Below are positions 9,848 to 19,111 of a stretch of DNA of 64,000 nt, piece after piece (position 1 is the first letter of the stretch; each line of letters opens with the position of its first letter). Location: positions 1-64,000 of the forward strand of contig JAEZRV010000066.1 in assembly GCA_023444055.1 (NCBI GenBank), in the 5' to 3' direction. The notes beneath the pieces are model-generated. The model had not been told where the DNA came from. It ran no database searches and was given only the letters and a program-made list of their open reading frames with translations. The DNA is from Bacillota bacterium. GTDB taxonomy: Bacteria; Bacillota; Clostridia; Acetivibrionales; DSM-1351. The position numbers and the translations under genes are program-made.

Positions 9848-9932
9848 AATTATTGTTTTAAATTTGGTTGTTAAAAAAATTGTTGCTTTAAATTTGGTAG
9901 TCTAAAAAATTATTGCTTTAATTTAGTTAAAC
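9848..9932. repeat. 30-bp tandem repeat, three copies
   Basis: Copies start at 9848, 9878 and 9908 with an exact 30-bp period (AATTRTTGYTTTAAATTTGG core). They follow the transporter stop directly. Confidence 0.85.
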
Positions 9933-10088
9933 ATTTATTATAATGCTGTAAGGGTGTAAAACAAGGACTGAATAAGTCCGAAAATATTTTAAAATAGAAA
10001 AGGAGGTACCTAACCCAAGCTTTTTCAGCAGATGGAATGCAAATTTTCTTAATGTTTTGTACGAAATATTGGGCGGGGGACATATTAA

Positions 10089-10409
10089 ATGAGATTTGAA
10101 CGTAAGCACAGGAATATTATAATAATCTGCATAGCAGTATTCTTTATACTATATGGATTTTTAGATATGAAATTAAATTTTAATGTATCAGCGGAAGTAG
10201 AAGACAAGGCGACTTGGGTACTAACGATAATAGCAGTTGCATTACTATTTAGCGGTACAAAGCCTAAATTGAAAAATTCAGATTCTTCAGATGCTTCAAT
10301 ACAGGATAATATCGCAGATGATGCGGGCAACAGTGATGCTGAGAGTAAAATTATTGCTGCAGAAAATTCCACTGAAGCAAATATAAATGATGTTAATCGA
10401 GAAGATTAA
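10089..10409 (+). CDS. Small two-helix membrane protein
   Basis: A 106-residue protein with two hydrophobic segments (about residues 9-27 and 42-56) and a long acidic, Ser/Asp/Asn-rich tail (SDSSDASIQDN) that is probably exposed and disordered. ATG 10089 follows GGGCGGGGG. No family is recognised, and no gene next to it suggests a role. About 290 bases of non-coding DNA follow before the T-box. Confidence 0.55.
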   Translation: MRFERKHRNIIIICIAVFFILYGFLDMKLNFNVSAEVEDKATWVLTIIAVALLFSGTKPKLKNSDSSDASIQDNIADDAGNSDAESKIIAAENSTEANINDVNRED

Positions 10410-10699
10410 GAATAAGATAAGCATATAACTATGCAGAGTAATTCCTCAATACTCAGAAAAAAGACATTTATTTTTGAAAATGTTTTGAATAATACTCTAG
10501 CATAAGAGGTTATATCACCAATTAGTAGGAAACATAAGTTGCTATGAATGGTGAATGTTTGCGACGACAAAAACACTGAGATAGTAACACAAATAAATTT
10601 GTTGATAAATTTTAGTAGAGTCACTACTTGACAGAGCTCAACATATTTTATATCATAGTTTCTAAGTATTTGTTTTTATATTATATAAAAGTGATGAAC

Positions 10700-11118
10700 A
10701 AGAGGAGTAAACAGTTGATTTTCTATAGAGAGGAGCTATAAGGTGAAAGGCTCTGATATTGATGCTGTTGAAGGTAGCTTGGGAGCTCCGCACTGAAAAT
10801 ATTTGTATGACTAGCATAAATTATTACTAGTTTAGAATGTTACATTAATACTAGTTTTAAATGTTAGCAAGTTTTGAGTGTTGTTAACTGGTATTACTGT
10901 TTTAAGAACATTATAAGGATAGTAATACTAAACACTAATTACATTATATAAGTAGGCTGCGGCGGGTTGCGAACGTTATTCGTTTGAGATTCATTGGTGG
11001 ATTTTTTATGGGAAGATAATTATTTTCTAATTTTTATTTTTCTATATAGTTTACCTTTGAAATTTTGGTGGTACCGCGATATAAGCTTTCGTCCAAATTC
11101 TGGATGAGAGCTTTTTTT
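10700..11118 (+). promoter_or_regulatory. T-box riboswitch leader
   Basis: The T-box antiterminator signature GGTGGTACCGCGA is present at 11068-11080, followed by a terminator (AAGCTTTCGTCC...GGATGAGAGCTTTTTTTT) ending at 11118. Upstream, AGAGAGGAGC...GGTGAAAGGCTC at 10730-10755 looks like Stem I elements. T-boxes sense uncharged tRNA and favour read-through when the amino acid is short. I could not read the specifier codon with confidence; valine would fit the valS gene downstream. About 120 bases of degenerate AT-rich repeats appear to be inserted between Stem I and the antiterminator. Confidence 0.85.
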
Positions 11119-11167
11119 TGATAGTTAAGAATTGAAAAGGAAGGGGGAAATCCATGTCAGTTCTTTA

Positions 11168-11443
11168 ATGGATTTTATAAGAGCATGGATATATTTTATG
11201 AAGCCAATTGATATAGTTGCTTTGGTAATAATGGCTATAGGTTTTGCAGTAGTAATTTCATCTTCAGCGATAGTGAAGAAATTTAAATTAACAGAAAAAC
11301 AGGTGTGTAAGTTTGCAGATCAAATGTCTGAGGAAGAATTAGAAAATTACAAGTTAAACAAAGCTATATTTAATATTAAAATTACAGGATTAGTTATTAC
11401 AATTCCAGGACTTGTTTTATTACTAGTTTCATCAAAGTTATAG
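11168..11443 (+). CDS. Small membrane protein behind the T-box
   Basis: A 91-residue protein with two hydrophobic segments (IVALVIMAIGFAVVISSSAIV and ITGLVITIPGLVLLLVSS) and a polar middle (EKQVCKFADQMSEEELENY). Its own ATG 11168 overlaps the stop of a 5-codon frame (ATG at 11154, TAA at 11166) that does have a good ribosome binding site (AAGGAAGGGGG), so translation may be by coupling; an in-frame TTG at 11132 is an alternative start. It lies directly under T-box control, upstream of valS. The function is unknown. Confidence 0.55.
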   Translation: MDFIRAWIYFMKPIDIVALVIMAIGFAVVISSSAIVKKFKLTEKQVCKFADQMSEEELENYKLNKAIFNIKITGLVITIPGLVLLLVSSKL

Positions 11444-11559
11444 AAAGAACATGTCAGATTGTAGAAGTGTACCAATTGAGCCGCAAAATAAACATGTTAT
11501 TTAAGAGGTTAAATTTGTCAACACGTATACAGAAAAGAACGAGTATTTAATTAAACTAC

Positions 11560-11710
11560 ATTGACAAGTTGAGTCAGAAGAAAATGATTTCTAATAAAGC
11601 TGACAAGTTGAGTCAAAAGAAATTGATTTTTAATAAGGCTGATAAGCTGAGTATATTGATTTCAAGGAAAGCTGACAAGTTGAGCCAAAGGAAATTGATT
11701 TCTAATAAGG
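11560..11710. repeat. Degenerate tandem repeat, about 38 bp, four copies
   Basis: Copies begin near 11560, 11601, 11640 and 11673 and share TGACAAGTTGAGTCAAA followed by AAATTGATTTCTAATAAGG. The third copy is shorter. They lie between the T-box-controlled membrane gene and valS. Confidence 0.85.
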
Positions 11711-11748
11711 TTAATACTTAATTTTTATACAGTTTATATATTATAACG

Positions 11749-11845
11749 AGGCAAGAAAATGTCCACCACTTCTATAAGTGGCGGGTACTACTTTGGTTTC
11801 CAGGCGGTGAGAATATCTCCCGCCTCGATGAAACGCCGCTGATGT
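11749..11845 (+). ncRNA. Unidentified structured RNA element in the valS leader
   Basis: The segment is GC-richer than its surroundings and has several nested pairings: CCACTTCTATAAGTGG hairpin, GGCGG...CCCGCC hairpin, and GAGGC (11749) with GCCTC. It looks like a folded RNA rather than spacer. AAGTGG followed by GGGTA is reminiscent of right ends/omega-RNA of IS200/IS605-type elements, but I cannot confirm that, and it is not a T-box or any riboswitch I can name. Confidence 0.4.
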
Positions 11846-11881
11846 AATGAAATTTTTCTACAATCGAAAAATTTCATTTTA
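11846..11881 (+). terminator. Terminator or attenuator just before valS
   Basis: AATGAAATTTTTC and GAAAAATTTCATT form a 13-bp perfect stem followed by TTTT. ACGCC (11833) and GGCGT (11888) can pair around it. Being only about 37 bases before the valS start, it is more likely an attenuator or the end of the upstream element. Confidence 0.6.
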
Positions 11882-11917
11882 AATCTAGGCGTTATAAAAT
11901 AATTGGAGGGTAAGATT

Positions 11918-14569
11918 ATGGACGAACAACAAAACATTGCGAAACAGTATGATCCTAGTCAAGTTGAGGATAGACTTTACAAAAAATGGATGGATGAGGG
12001 ATACTTCCATGCGGTTCCAGATAAAAATAAAAAACCTTACACAATTGTGATGCCGCCGCCAAACATCACTGGGCAGCTCCACATGGGTCATGCCTTAGAT
12101 AACACATTGCAAGATATTCTTACAAGAACAAAGAGAATGCAGGGCTATAGTGCATTGTGGCTTCCCGGAACAGATCATGCCAGCATTGCAACTGAAGCAA
12201 AGATTGTTGATGCTATGGCAAAAGAAGGCATTACAAAGGATATGATAGGTCGTGAAAAATTCCTTGAAAGAGCATGGGAATGGAGAAAGGTTTATGGCGG
12301 TAGAATTGTAGAACAGCTTAAAAAACTAGGTAGCTCCTGCGATTGGGAACGTGAGCGCTTTACAATGGATGAAGGCTTGTCAAAGGCAGTTCAAGAAGTG
12401 TTTCTAAAGCTTTATGACAAAGGACTTATTTACAAAGGTGAAAGAATAACAAACTGGTGTCCTAAATGTAATACTTCAATTTCTGATATTGAGGTTGAGT
12501 ATGAGGAACAAGCAGGACATTTCTGGCATATTAAATACCCTGTAAAGAACAGCGACGAGTTTGTAATAATAGCTACAACACGTCCTGAAACACTATTGGG
12601 AGATACAGCTGTTGCAGTAAACCCAGAGGATGAGAGATATACTCATTTGGTTGGAAAGACTCTTATTCTTCCACTTGTAAACAAGGAAATTCCTGTGATT
12701 GCAGACTCCTATGTTGATAAGGAATTTGGAACAGGCTGCGTTAAAATTACACCAGCACATGACCCAAATGACTTTGAGGTTGGTTTAAGACATGATTTAC
12801 CTGTAGTAAGAATCATGGACGACAATGCAATAATGAATGATAATGCAGGACAGTACAAAGGTCTTGACAGATATGAGGCTAGAAAGAAAATGGTAGAGGA
12901 TTTAGAAAAGCTTGGTTTACTTGTTAAGATTGAAAATCATTCTCATAATGTTGGTACTTGCCAGAGATGCAGAACCGTTGTTGAACCATTCATTTCCAAG
13001 CAATGGTATGTTCGTATGAAGCCATTGGCAGAGCCTGCAATAGAAGCTGTTAGAAGTGGAGCAACTAAGTTTGTTCCTGATAGATTCTCAAAGATATACT
13101 ATAACTGGATGGAAAATATTCAGGATTGGTGTATTTCAAGACAGCTTTGGTGGGGACACAGAATTCCTGCTTATTATTGTCAAGAATGTGGTCAAGTTAT
13201 GGTTCAAGGAGATGCACCTGATAAGTGTTCTAAGTGTGGAAGCACTAAGCTTGAGCAAGATCCTGATACACTTGATACATGGTTTAGTTCAGCACTATGG
13301 CCATTCTCAACATTGGGCTGGCCTGAAAAGACAGAGGATTTGGAATATTACTATCCTACAGATGTTTTAGTAACTGGATATGACATTATATTCTTCTGGG
13401 TAGCAAGAATGATATTCTCAGGTGTTGAGCACATGAAGGAAACACCGTTCAAATTTGTATTTATTCATGGTATTGTAAGAGATTCACAAGGTAGAAAGAT
13501 GAGTAAATCACTGGGAAATGGTATAGATCCCCTTGAAGTTATAGCTCAGTATGGTACTGATGCCTTGAGATTTGCTTTAGTAATAGGAAATTCACCTGGA
13601 AATGATTTGAGATTTTCACCTGAAAAGGTTGAAGCTGCAAGAAACTTTGCAAACAAGGTTTGGAATGCCTCAAGATTCGTTTTGATGAATTTTGATGAAG
13701 ATCTAGATTTCAGCAAAGTTGACAAGAATAAATTTACCATTGCTGACAAATGGATTATGTCAAGAATTAATACTGTAACTAAAGAGGTTACTGAAAATAT
13801 TGATAAATTTGAGCTAGGTTTGGGTCTGCAAAAGGTATATGACTTCATATGGGAAGAATTCTGTGATTGGTACATTGAGATGGTTAAACCTAGACTCTAC
13901 GATAGAGAAAGTGAAGGAAGACTAGAAGCGCAGTATGTTCTTAACTTTGTTCTAGGAAATGCTATGAAGCTGCTTCACCCATATATGCCATTTGTAACAG
14001 AGGAGATTTACACTCACTTGATAAATGATGGTAAAAGCATAATGATTTCAGATTGGCCTGAGTACAGCAATGAGCTAAACTTTACTGCTGATGAAGCGAA
14101 AATGAAAACTATTATGGATGCTATAAGAAATATTAGAAATATTCGTGCTGAAATGAATGTTCCACCTGCAAAACGTGCAAAGATGATATTTGTAGTAGCA
14201 GGAGCAGACGAAAAGGAAACATTAGCAGAAGGTGAAGCTTTCTTCCAGAGATTAGCAGGTGCTTCAGAAGTAGTGGTACAATCTGATAAAGAAGGTATCC
14301 CTGCAGATGCTGTAGGAACTGTTATAGCTGGAGTTGAAATATTTATTCCGCTTGATGAGCTGATTGATTTTGAAAAGGAAATCGAGAGATTGACGAAAGA
14401 AATGAAAAACCTTGAAGGCGAGCTGAAGAGAGTTAATGGAAAGCTTAGCAATGAAGGCTTTGTTTCAAAAGCTCCAGCTAGTGTTATTGAAGAGGAAAAA
14501 GCAAAAAGAGAAAAATATCAAGACATGTACGACAAGGTTGTTGAGAGGTTGGAAGGTTTGAAGAAGTAG
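11918..14569 (+). CDS. valS: Valyl-tRNA synthetase
   Basis: Class I aminoacyl-tRNA synthetase, 883 residues, charging tRNA-Val. The nucleotide-binding signature appears as PPPNITGQLHMGHA near residue 45 and the second as KMSKS near residue 525 (GRKMSKSLGNGIDPLEV). The editing domain lies between (TTRPETLLGDTAVAVNP). Zinc-type cysteine pairs occur (CPKC, CQEC, CSKC). The C-terminal coiled coil typical of ValS is present (FEKEIERLTKEMKNLEGEL). ATG 11918 is chosen because GGAGGG precedes it. The T-box further upstream is the expected regulator. Confidence 0.98.
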   Translation: MDEQQNIAKQYDPSQVEDRLYKKWMDEGYFHAVPDKNKKPYTIVMPPPNITGQLHMGHALDNTLQDILTRTKRMQGYSALWLPGTDHASIATEAKIVDAMAKEGITKDMIGREKFLERAWEWRKVYGGRIVEQLKKLGSSCDWERERFTMDEGLSKAVQEVFLKLYDKGLIYKGERITNWCPKCNTSISDIEVEYEEQAGHFWHIKYPVKNSDEFVIIATTRPETLLGDTAVAVNPEDERYTHLVGKTLILPLVNKEIPVIADSYVDKEFGTGCVKITPAHDPNDFEVGLRHDLPVVRIMDDNAIMNDNAGQYKGLDRYEARKKMVEDLEKLGLLVKIENHSHNVGTCQRCRTVVEPFISKQWYVRMKPLAEPAIEAVRSGATKFVPDRFSKIYYNWMENIQDWCISRQLWWGHRIPAYYCQECGQVMVQGDAPDKCSKCGSTKLEQDPDTLDTWFSSALWPFSTLGWPEKTEDLEYYYPTDVLVTGYDIIFFWVARMIFSGVEHMKETPFKFVFIHGIVRDSQGRKMSKSLGNGIDPLEVIAQYGTDALRFALVIGNSPGNDLRFSPEKVEAARNFANKVWNASRFVLMNFDEDLDFSKVDKNKFTIADKWIMSRINTVTKEVTENIDKFELGLGLQKVYDFIWEEFCDWYIEMVKPRLYDRESEGRLEAQYVLNFVLGNAMKLLHPYMPFVTEEIYTHLINDGKSIMISDWPEYSNELNFTADEAKMKTIMDAIRNIRNIRAEMNVPPAKRAKMIFVVAGADEKETLAEGEAFFQRLAGASEVVVQSDKEGIPADAVGTVIAGVEIFIPLDELIDFEKEIERLTKEMKNLEGELKRVNGKLSNEGFVSKAPASVIEEEKAKREKYQDMYDKVVERLEGLKK

Positions 14570-14775
14570 AAACAAATTTTGTATTATGAATACTAATTTC
14601 ATACTAGTATATGTATCGTATGAGTATTCCATTGATACATATACCACTTTGAACTGAGACAAGAGTTTATTTACAGTAAATGGATACAAATTATAAGAGC
14701 TGATTTTATTAATGAGATGTTTGTTTTCGTCTTCAGGAATAAAAGAAGCTCTTTTATGCATAAATTTAACAAAAA

Positions 14776-15039
14776 ATGTTTGCAGGAATTGTTGCTGATG
14801 GTAATTATGATTCTGTCAGAACCAATTTTAACGATGATCATGATTTTGAAAGGTATATTGATTTGCTAAGAAAAAAATCAACTTTTGAATCTAACACCTT
14901 AGTAAAAGGGGACGATCGAATTATTACCTTGTGTACCTGCTCTTATGAATTTAACAATGCAAGATATGTGTTATATGGGAAATTGACACCCATCTATAAA
15001 TCAGCTAAGAGTGAAGTGGGTAATATCATTAAAAAATAA
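14776..15039 (+). pseudogene. Class B sortase, C-terminal fragment
   Basis: 87 residues match the C-terminal half of sortase B: an N-terminal stretch with FNDDHDFERYIDLLRK, then the catalytic TLCTC motif (ITLCTCSYEF) with its cysteine and the catalytic arginine in NARYVLYGKL. The N-terminal membrane anchor and the catalytic histidine part are absent and there is no convincing ribosome binding site, so this is a remnant rather than a working transpeptidase. Confidence 0.75.
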
Positions 15040-15194
15040 GCTGTCAAAAATTTTAATATAGATTTCTAACGTTAGTGCCTTTGAAAGTTAAAATTTAAGT
15101 AATAATTCCTGCAAAAACTCAATTCTAACTGTAACCGTTTAACTATCTCCCCAATATAATGTTACTATGGCGTGTTTTAGGTGTGGAGGTTAGT

Positions 15195-16679
15195 ATGCAT
15201 AACAATTTTTCAGGCTATCAGTTCAACAACCCTAATCAATTGGGGAAAAATATAAATCAGTTTAATAGTTTTGTTAATGGAAGTAGTGGCAATATCAATC
15301 AAAATAATAGGAACAGCAATCAAAACATAGGAAAAACAAACAAATACAGAAACATGGTAGTAGGCATCAACACAAAAGTTCCCCTTGATAATGGTACATA
15401 TACAACTGCAATCAATTTTGATAATGCCGCGACAACGCCACCATTCAACTCTGTAGAAATGGAAGTTAGAGAATTTTTGCCATGGTATTCTTCAATACAT
15501 AGAGGACGGGGCTATAAATCCATGTTATCAACTGAGGTTTATGAGGCTGGAAGAGAAATTGTTAAAAGCTTTGTAAAAGCGGACAGTAAAGAAGATGTGG
15601 TAATTTATACAAAGAATACCACTGACTCAATAAATATGTTGGCATTTCTACTGAGCCAAGAAAAGGATGGCAGAGATGTTGTATTATCTACTTGGATGGA
15701 ACATGCTGCAAATGATTTGCCGTGGAGGGAAAGGTTCACAGTTGACTATGTGGAAATAGACGAATTTGGAAGGCTATCACTAGAAGACTTTGAAGCTAAA
15801 CTGAAAAAATATAAGGATAGAGTGAAGCTGGTTACAGTAGCAGGTGCATCAAATGTTACGGGATATATTAATGACATACATAGAATGGCAGAAATGGCGC
15901 ATAAATGCGGAGCTAGAATTCATATTGATGGAGCACAGCTAGTACCCCATGTTGCTGTTGATATGCAGGAATTTGGAAGTGATGAGCACATTGACTATCT
16001 ATCATTTTCAGCTCATAAAATGTATGCACCCTATGGCTGCGGAGTATTAATCGGACCAAAGAGCACTTTTGAAGCTTGTTTGCCATATAGTGAGGGCGGA
16101 AGCATAATAAAACTTGTTACCCATCAGCGTATTTGGTGGGAAGAGCCTCCTCAAAAAAATGAAGCTGGCTCACCAAATCTAATCGGAACAGTGGCATTGG
16201 TATCGGCAATAAAAACTCTGTCAAAAATAGGAATGGACGATGCTTATTCTCTGGAAAAGAGCCTCCTTAATTATGCTTATAGTAAAATGCAAAGGGTACC
16301 TGATATTAAGTTTTACAATAATCCAGATAAGCAAGAAACAATTGGAGTAATACCTTTTAATATAGAGGGAGTGCATCATTCGTTGATGTCAGCCATATTA
16401 TCTTATGAGGCTGGAATTGCTGTGAGAAATGGCTACTTTTGCTCACATCCTTATTGCGAGAGTTTGCTTGGCTATTCAGCAAAGGATATGGAGGAATTGA
16501 TGAGTAATCCTGATTCATTATTTCCCGGGATTGTAAGAGTGAGCTTTGGTTTGTATAATGATTTTTCTGAAATTGACAAGTTGGTTTATGTTCTAAATGA
16601 AATTGCAAAAAACAAAAAATATTACATTGACAAATATAGTAAATCTAGAGGGCGCTATAACATTAAAAATGAAGTGTAA
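15195..16679 (+). CDS. Aminotransferase class V / cysteine desulfurase-like PLP enzyme
   Basis: A 494-residue PLP enzyme of the class V fold. After an unusual Asn-rich leader (about residues 1-55) the domain begins at INFDNAATTPPFNSV. Further landmarks are KNTTDSINMLAF, IHIDGAQLVPHV and the PLP-lysine in SFSAHKMYAPYGCGV near residue 275. The C-terminal part has RNGYFCSHPYC. It resembles SufS/CsdA-type desulfurases but is longer at the N-terminus, and no Suf or Isc genes are nearby. ATG 15195 is preceded by GGAGG; the in-frame upstream extension has none. Confidence 0.85.
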   Translation: MHNNFSGYQFNNPNQLGKNINQFNSFVNGSSGNINQNNRNSNQNIGKTNKYRNMVVGINTKVPLDNGTYTTAINFDNAATTPPFNSVEMEVREFLPWYSSIHRGRGYKSMLSTEVYEAGREIVKSFVKADSKEDVVIYTKNTTDSINMLAFLLSQEKDGRDVVLSTWMEHAANDLPWRERFTVDYVEIDEFGRLSLEDFEAKLKKYKDRVKLVTVAGASNVTGYINDIHRMAEMAHKCGARIHIDGAQLVPHVAVDMQEFGSDEHIDYLSFSAHKMYAPYGCGVLIGPKSTFEACLPYSEGGSIIKLVTHQRIWWEEPPQKNEAGSPNLIGTVALVSAIKTLSKIGMDDAYSLEKSLLNYAYSKMQRVPDIKFYNNPDKQETIGVIPFNIEGVHHSLMSAILSYEAGIAVRNGYFCSHPYCESLLGYSAKDMEELMSNPDSLFPGIVRVSFGLYNDFSEIDKLVYVLNEIAKNKKYYIDKYSKSRGRYNIKNEV

Positions 16680-16882
16680 GGATAATTTTCTATATACAAC
16701 AAAAACATAAATGTGATACACTAAATTGAAGCAAATTTATAAAAAATATTTAGAATGACGAGTATAAATATAAATTGAATAAGCAGTTATGGATTATACT
16801 GTTTGAACAAATATAGTGTGTACGATTTCATTTTAATATTATTTTGATATAATTACTAAATTAAATACATTAGGTGAATTAA

Positions 16883-18802
16883 ATGAATTTTGGATTTATA
16901 AGAGTTGCAGCAGCGATACCAAAATTAAAGGTTGCAAACTGTGACTATAATACACAAGAGATTATTAAAATTGCTGAGCAAGCTACAAATAAAGGTGCAC
17001 AGTTTGTTGTGTTTCCAGAGTTGGCAATAACATCATATACTTGTGGAGATCTTTTTTTACAAAGAACACTACAAAATGATGCACAAAATAGCTTAAGAAC
17101 AATCCTTGAGAGAACACAGACATTAGAATGTATTATAATAATTGGTATGCCATTGTTGGTAAACAGCAGATTGTACAATTGCGCTGTTGTTGTTAAAGCT
17201 GGACAAATTCTTGGAGTGGTTCCAAAGAGTTTTATACCCAATTACAGTGAATTTTATGAGGCAAGATGGTTTTGTTCAGGAATAGACAAGCAAAATGAAA
17301 CTATTAAGTTACTGGGTCAAACAATACCTTTTGGAACGGACTTATTATTCGAAGCAGAGAATATTAATGGCTTATGTTTTGGAATAGAGATTTGTGAAGA
17401 TCTTTGGACAGCAATACCACCAAGCAGTTACCAAGCGCTGAATGGTGCTACATTATTATTTAATCTTTCTGCTAGCAATGAAATTGTTGGTAAGCATGAA
17501 TACAGAGAAAGTATCATAAGAATGCAATCAGCGAAATGTGCTGCTGCATATGTATATACATCATCAGGCCCCAATGAATCAACTACCGATTTGGTATTTG
17601 GAGGACATGCCTTGATATGTGAGTATGGAGGACTACTTGCCGAATCAGAAAGATTTTTATTTGATGAACAATTGATTATTAGTGATGTTGATATAGAGAG
17701 AATGGTAAGCGAAAGATTAAAAAATTCTTCATTTACACAAAGGACAACAGACTTTGAGTTCAGAAAAGTCGTATATAGTTTAAAAGAGCAAAAAGCTGAT
17801 AGAATTCAGAGGCGTATTGATGCACAGCCTTTTGTTCCTTCAGACCTCAGTTTAAGAAACAAGCGTTGTAATGAAATATTTAGTATTCAGACATCAGGAC
17901 TTGTAAAGAGACTGAAGCATACTGGAATAGATAAATGTGTAATAGGAATTTCTGGAGGACTTGATTCTACACTGGCTTTATTAGTTATTGTAAAGGCTTA
18001 TGATAGGTTAGGTCTAGATAGAAAAAATATTCATGCAATAACTATGCCTGGTTTTGGTACTTCTGATAATACATTAAACAATTCGCTTGAATTGATGAAA
18101 TTAATGAATGTCACAACATACCAGATAGATATTAAAGAAGCTTGTATGAAGCATTTTGAGGATATTGGACATGATCCTGCTATCTATGATGTAACTTATG
18201 AGAATGTTCAAGCTAGAGAGAGAACTCAAATTCTGATGGATATTGCTAATAAAATAGGTGGACTAGTTATTGGTACAGGAGACCTTTCAGAGCTTGCACT
18301 TGGATGGTGTACCTACAATGGAGATCACATGTCAATGTATGCAGTTAATTCTGGAGTGCCAAAAACACTTGTAAAATATTTGGTTCAATGGGCTGCAGAC
18401 TATGTGTTTCAAGATGAAACAAGTAAGGTGCTGTTAAGTATTATAGATACACCTATAAGCCCTGAATTGTTGCCTACTGATGACGAAGGCAAGATAAAGC
18501 AAAAAACAGAAGACATTGTTGGACCGTATGAGTTACACGATTTCTTTTTATACCATTTTGTAAAGTATGGAGCACAGCCTTCAAAAATATTTGCAATGGC
18601 AAAACAAGCTTTTGAAGGAAAATATTCAGCTGAGATTATTGAAAAATGGCTAAAAGCATTTTTGAAGAGATTTTTTAGTCAGCAGTTTAAGCGTTCATGC
18701 TTACCAGATGGACCGAAGGTTGGTTCTATTAGTCTTTCACCGAGAGGTGACTGGAGAATGCCAAGTGATGGTGATGTGAGTGCTTGGCTCAAAGACTTAT
18801 AA
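16883..18802 (+). CDS. nadE: Glutamine-dependent NAD+ synthetase
   Basis: A 639-residue enzyme making NAD+ from deamido-NAD+, ATP and glutamine. The N-terminal nitrilase/amidase domain (residues about 1-290) supplies ammonia: Glu in FPELAITSY, Lys in VPKSFIPNY and Cys in GIEICEDLW. The C-terminal synthetase domain has the ATP pyrophosphatase loop SGGLDST near residue 357 and GTGDLSELALGWCTYNGDHM. Length fits the two-domain bacterial form. AGGTG precedes the ATG. It is probably transcribed alone or with the tiny downstream peptide. Confidence 0.97.
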   Translation: MNFGFIRVAAAIPKLKVANCDYNTQEIIKIAEQATNKGAQFVVFPELAITSYTCGDLFLQRTLQNDAQNSLRTILERTQTLECIIIIGMPLLVNSRLYNCAVVVKAGQILGVVPKSFIPNYSEFYEARWFCSGIDKQNETIKLLGQTIPFGTDLLFEAENINGLCFGIEICEDLWTAIPPSSYQALNGATLLFNLSASNEIVGKHEYRESIIRMQSAKCAAAYVYTSSGPNESTTDLVFGGHALICEYGGLLAESERFLFDEQLIISDVDIERMVSERLKNSSFTQRTTDFEFRKVVYSLKEQKADRIQRRIDAQPFVPSDLSLRNKRCNEIFSIQTSGLVKRLKHTGIDKCVIGISGGLDSTLALLVIVKAYDRLGLDRKNIHAITMPGFGTSDNTLNNSLELMKLMNVTTYQIDIKEACMKHFEDIGHDPAIYDVTYENVQARERTQILMDIANKIGGLVIGTGDLSELALGWCTYNGDHMSMYAVNSGVPKTLVKYLVQWAADYVFQDETSKVLLSIIDTPISPELLPTDDEGKIKQKTEDIVGPYELHDFFLYHFVKYGAQPSKIFAMAKQAFEGKYSAEIIEKWLKAFLKRFFSQQFKRSCLPDGPKVGSISLSPRGDWRMPSDGDVSAWLKDL

Positions 18803-18841
18803 TAAATTTTTATTAAATAATTAGAATAGGGGTAGATAAAA

Positions 18842-18940
18842 ATGCATAAAAAATGGATGAAATATGTTGCAATAATATTAGCTGCTGTACTTATAATTAC
18901 AACATTAGGATCAGTGGGACTTTCACTATTTTGGAATTAA
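18842..18940 (+). CDS. Single-pass membrane peptide, 32 residues
   Basis: The frame starts at ATG 18842 after AGGGGTAG and encodes a short basic N-terminus (MHKKWMKYV), one hydrophobic helix (AIILAAVLIITTLGSVGLSLF) and a stop. The layout resembles small conserved Firmicutes membrane peptides such as stressosome-associated Prli42, but identity is uncertain. It lies between nadE and cdaA. Confidence 0.55.
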   Translation: MHKKWMKYVAIILAAVLIITTLGSVGLSLFWN

Positions 18941-19111
18941 ACTGAGAAACTTATATTAAAGGGGTATTTTGTTTTTACATTGAGAATGATTAATAGTACA
19001 AAAATAATTCTATTGTATAATTAAAATTAGTTATTTTTACCCATTTAATATATATTGGTTTTATATTAAAATTACTTTATAGTATTATGTTACCTTCATT
19101 AGAGCAAGGGT

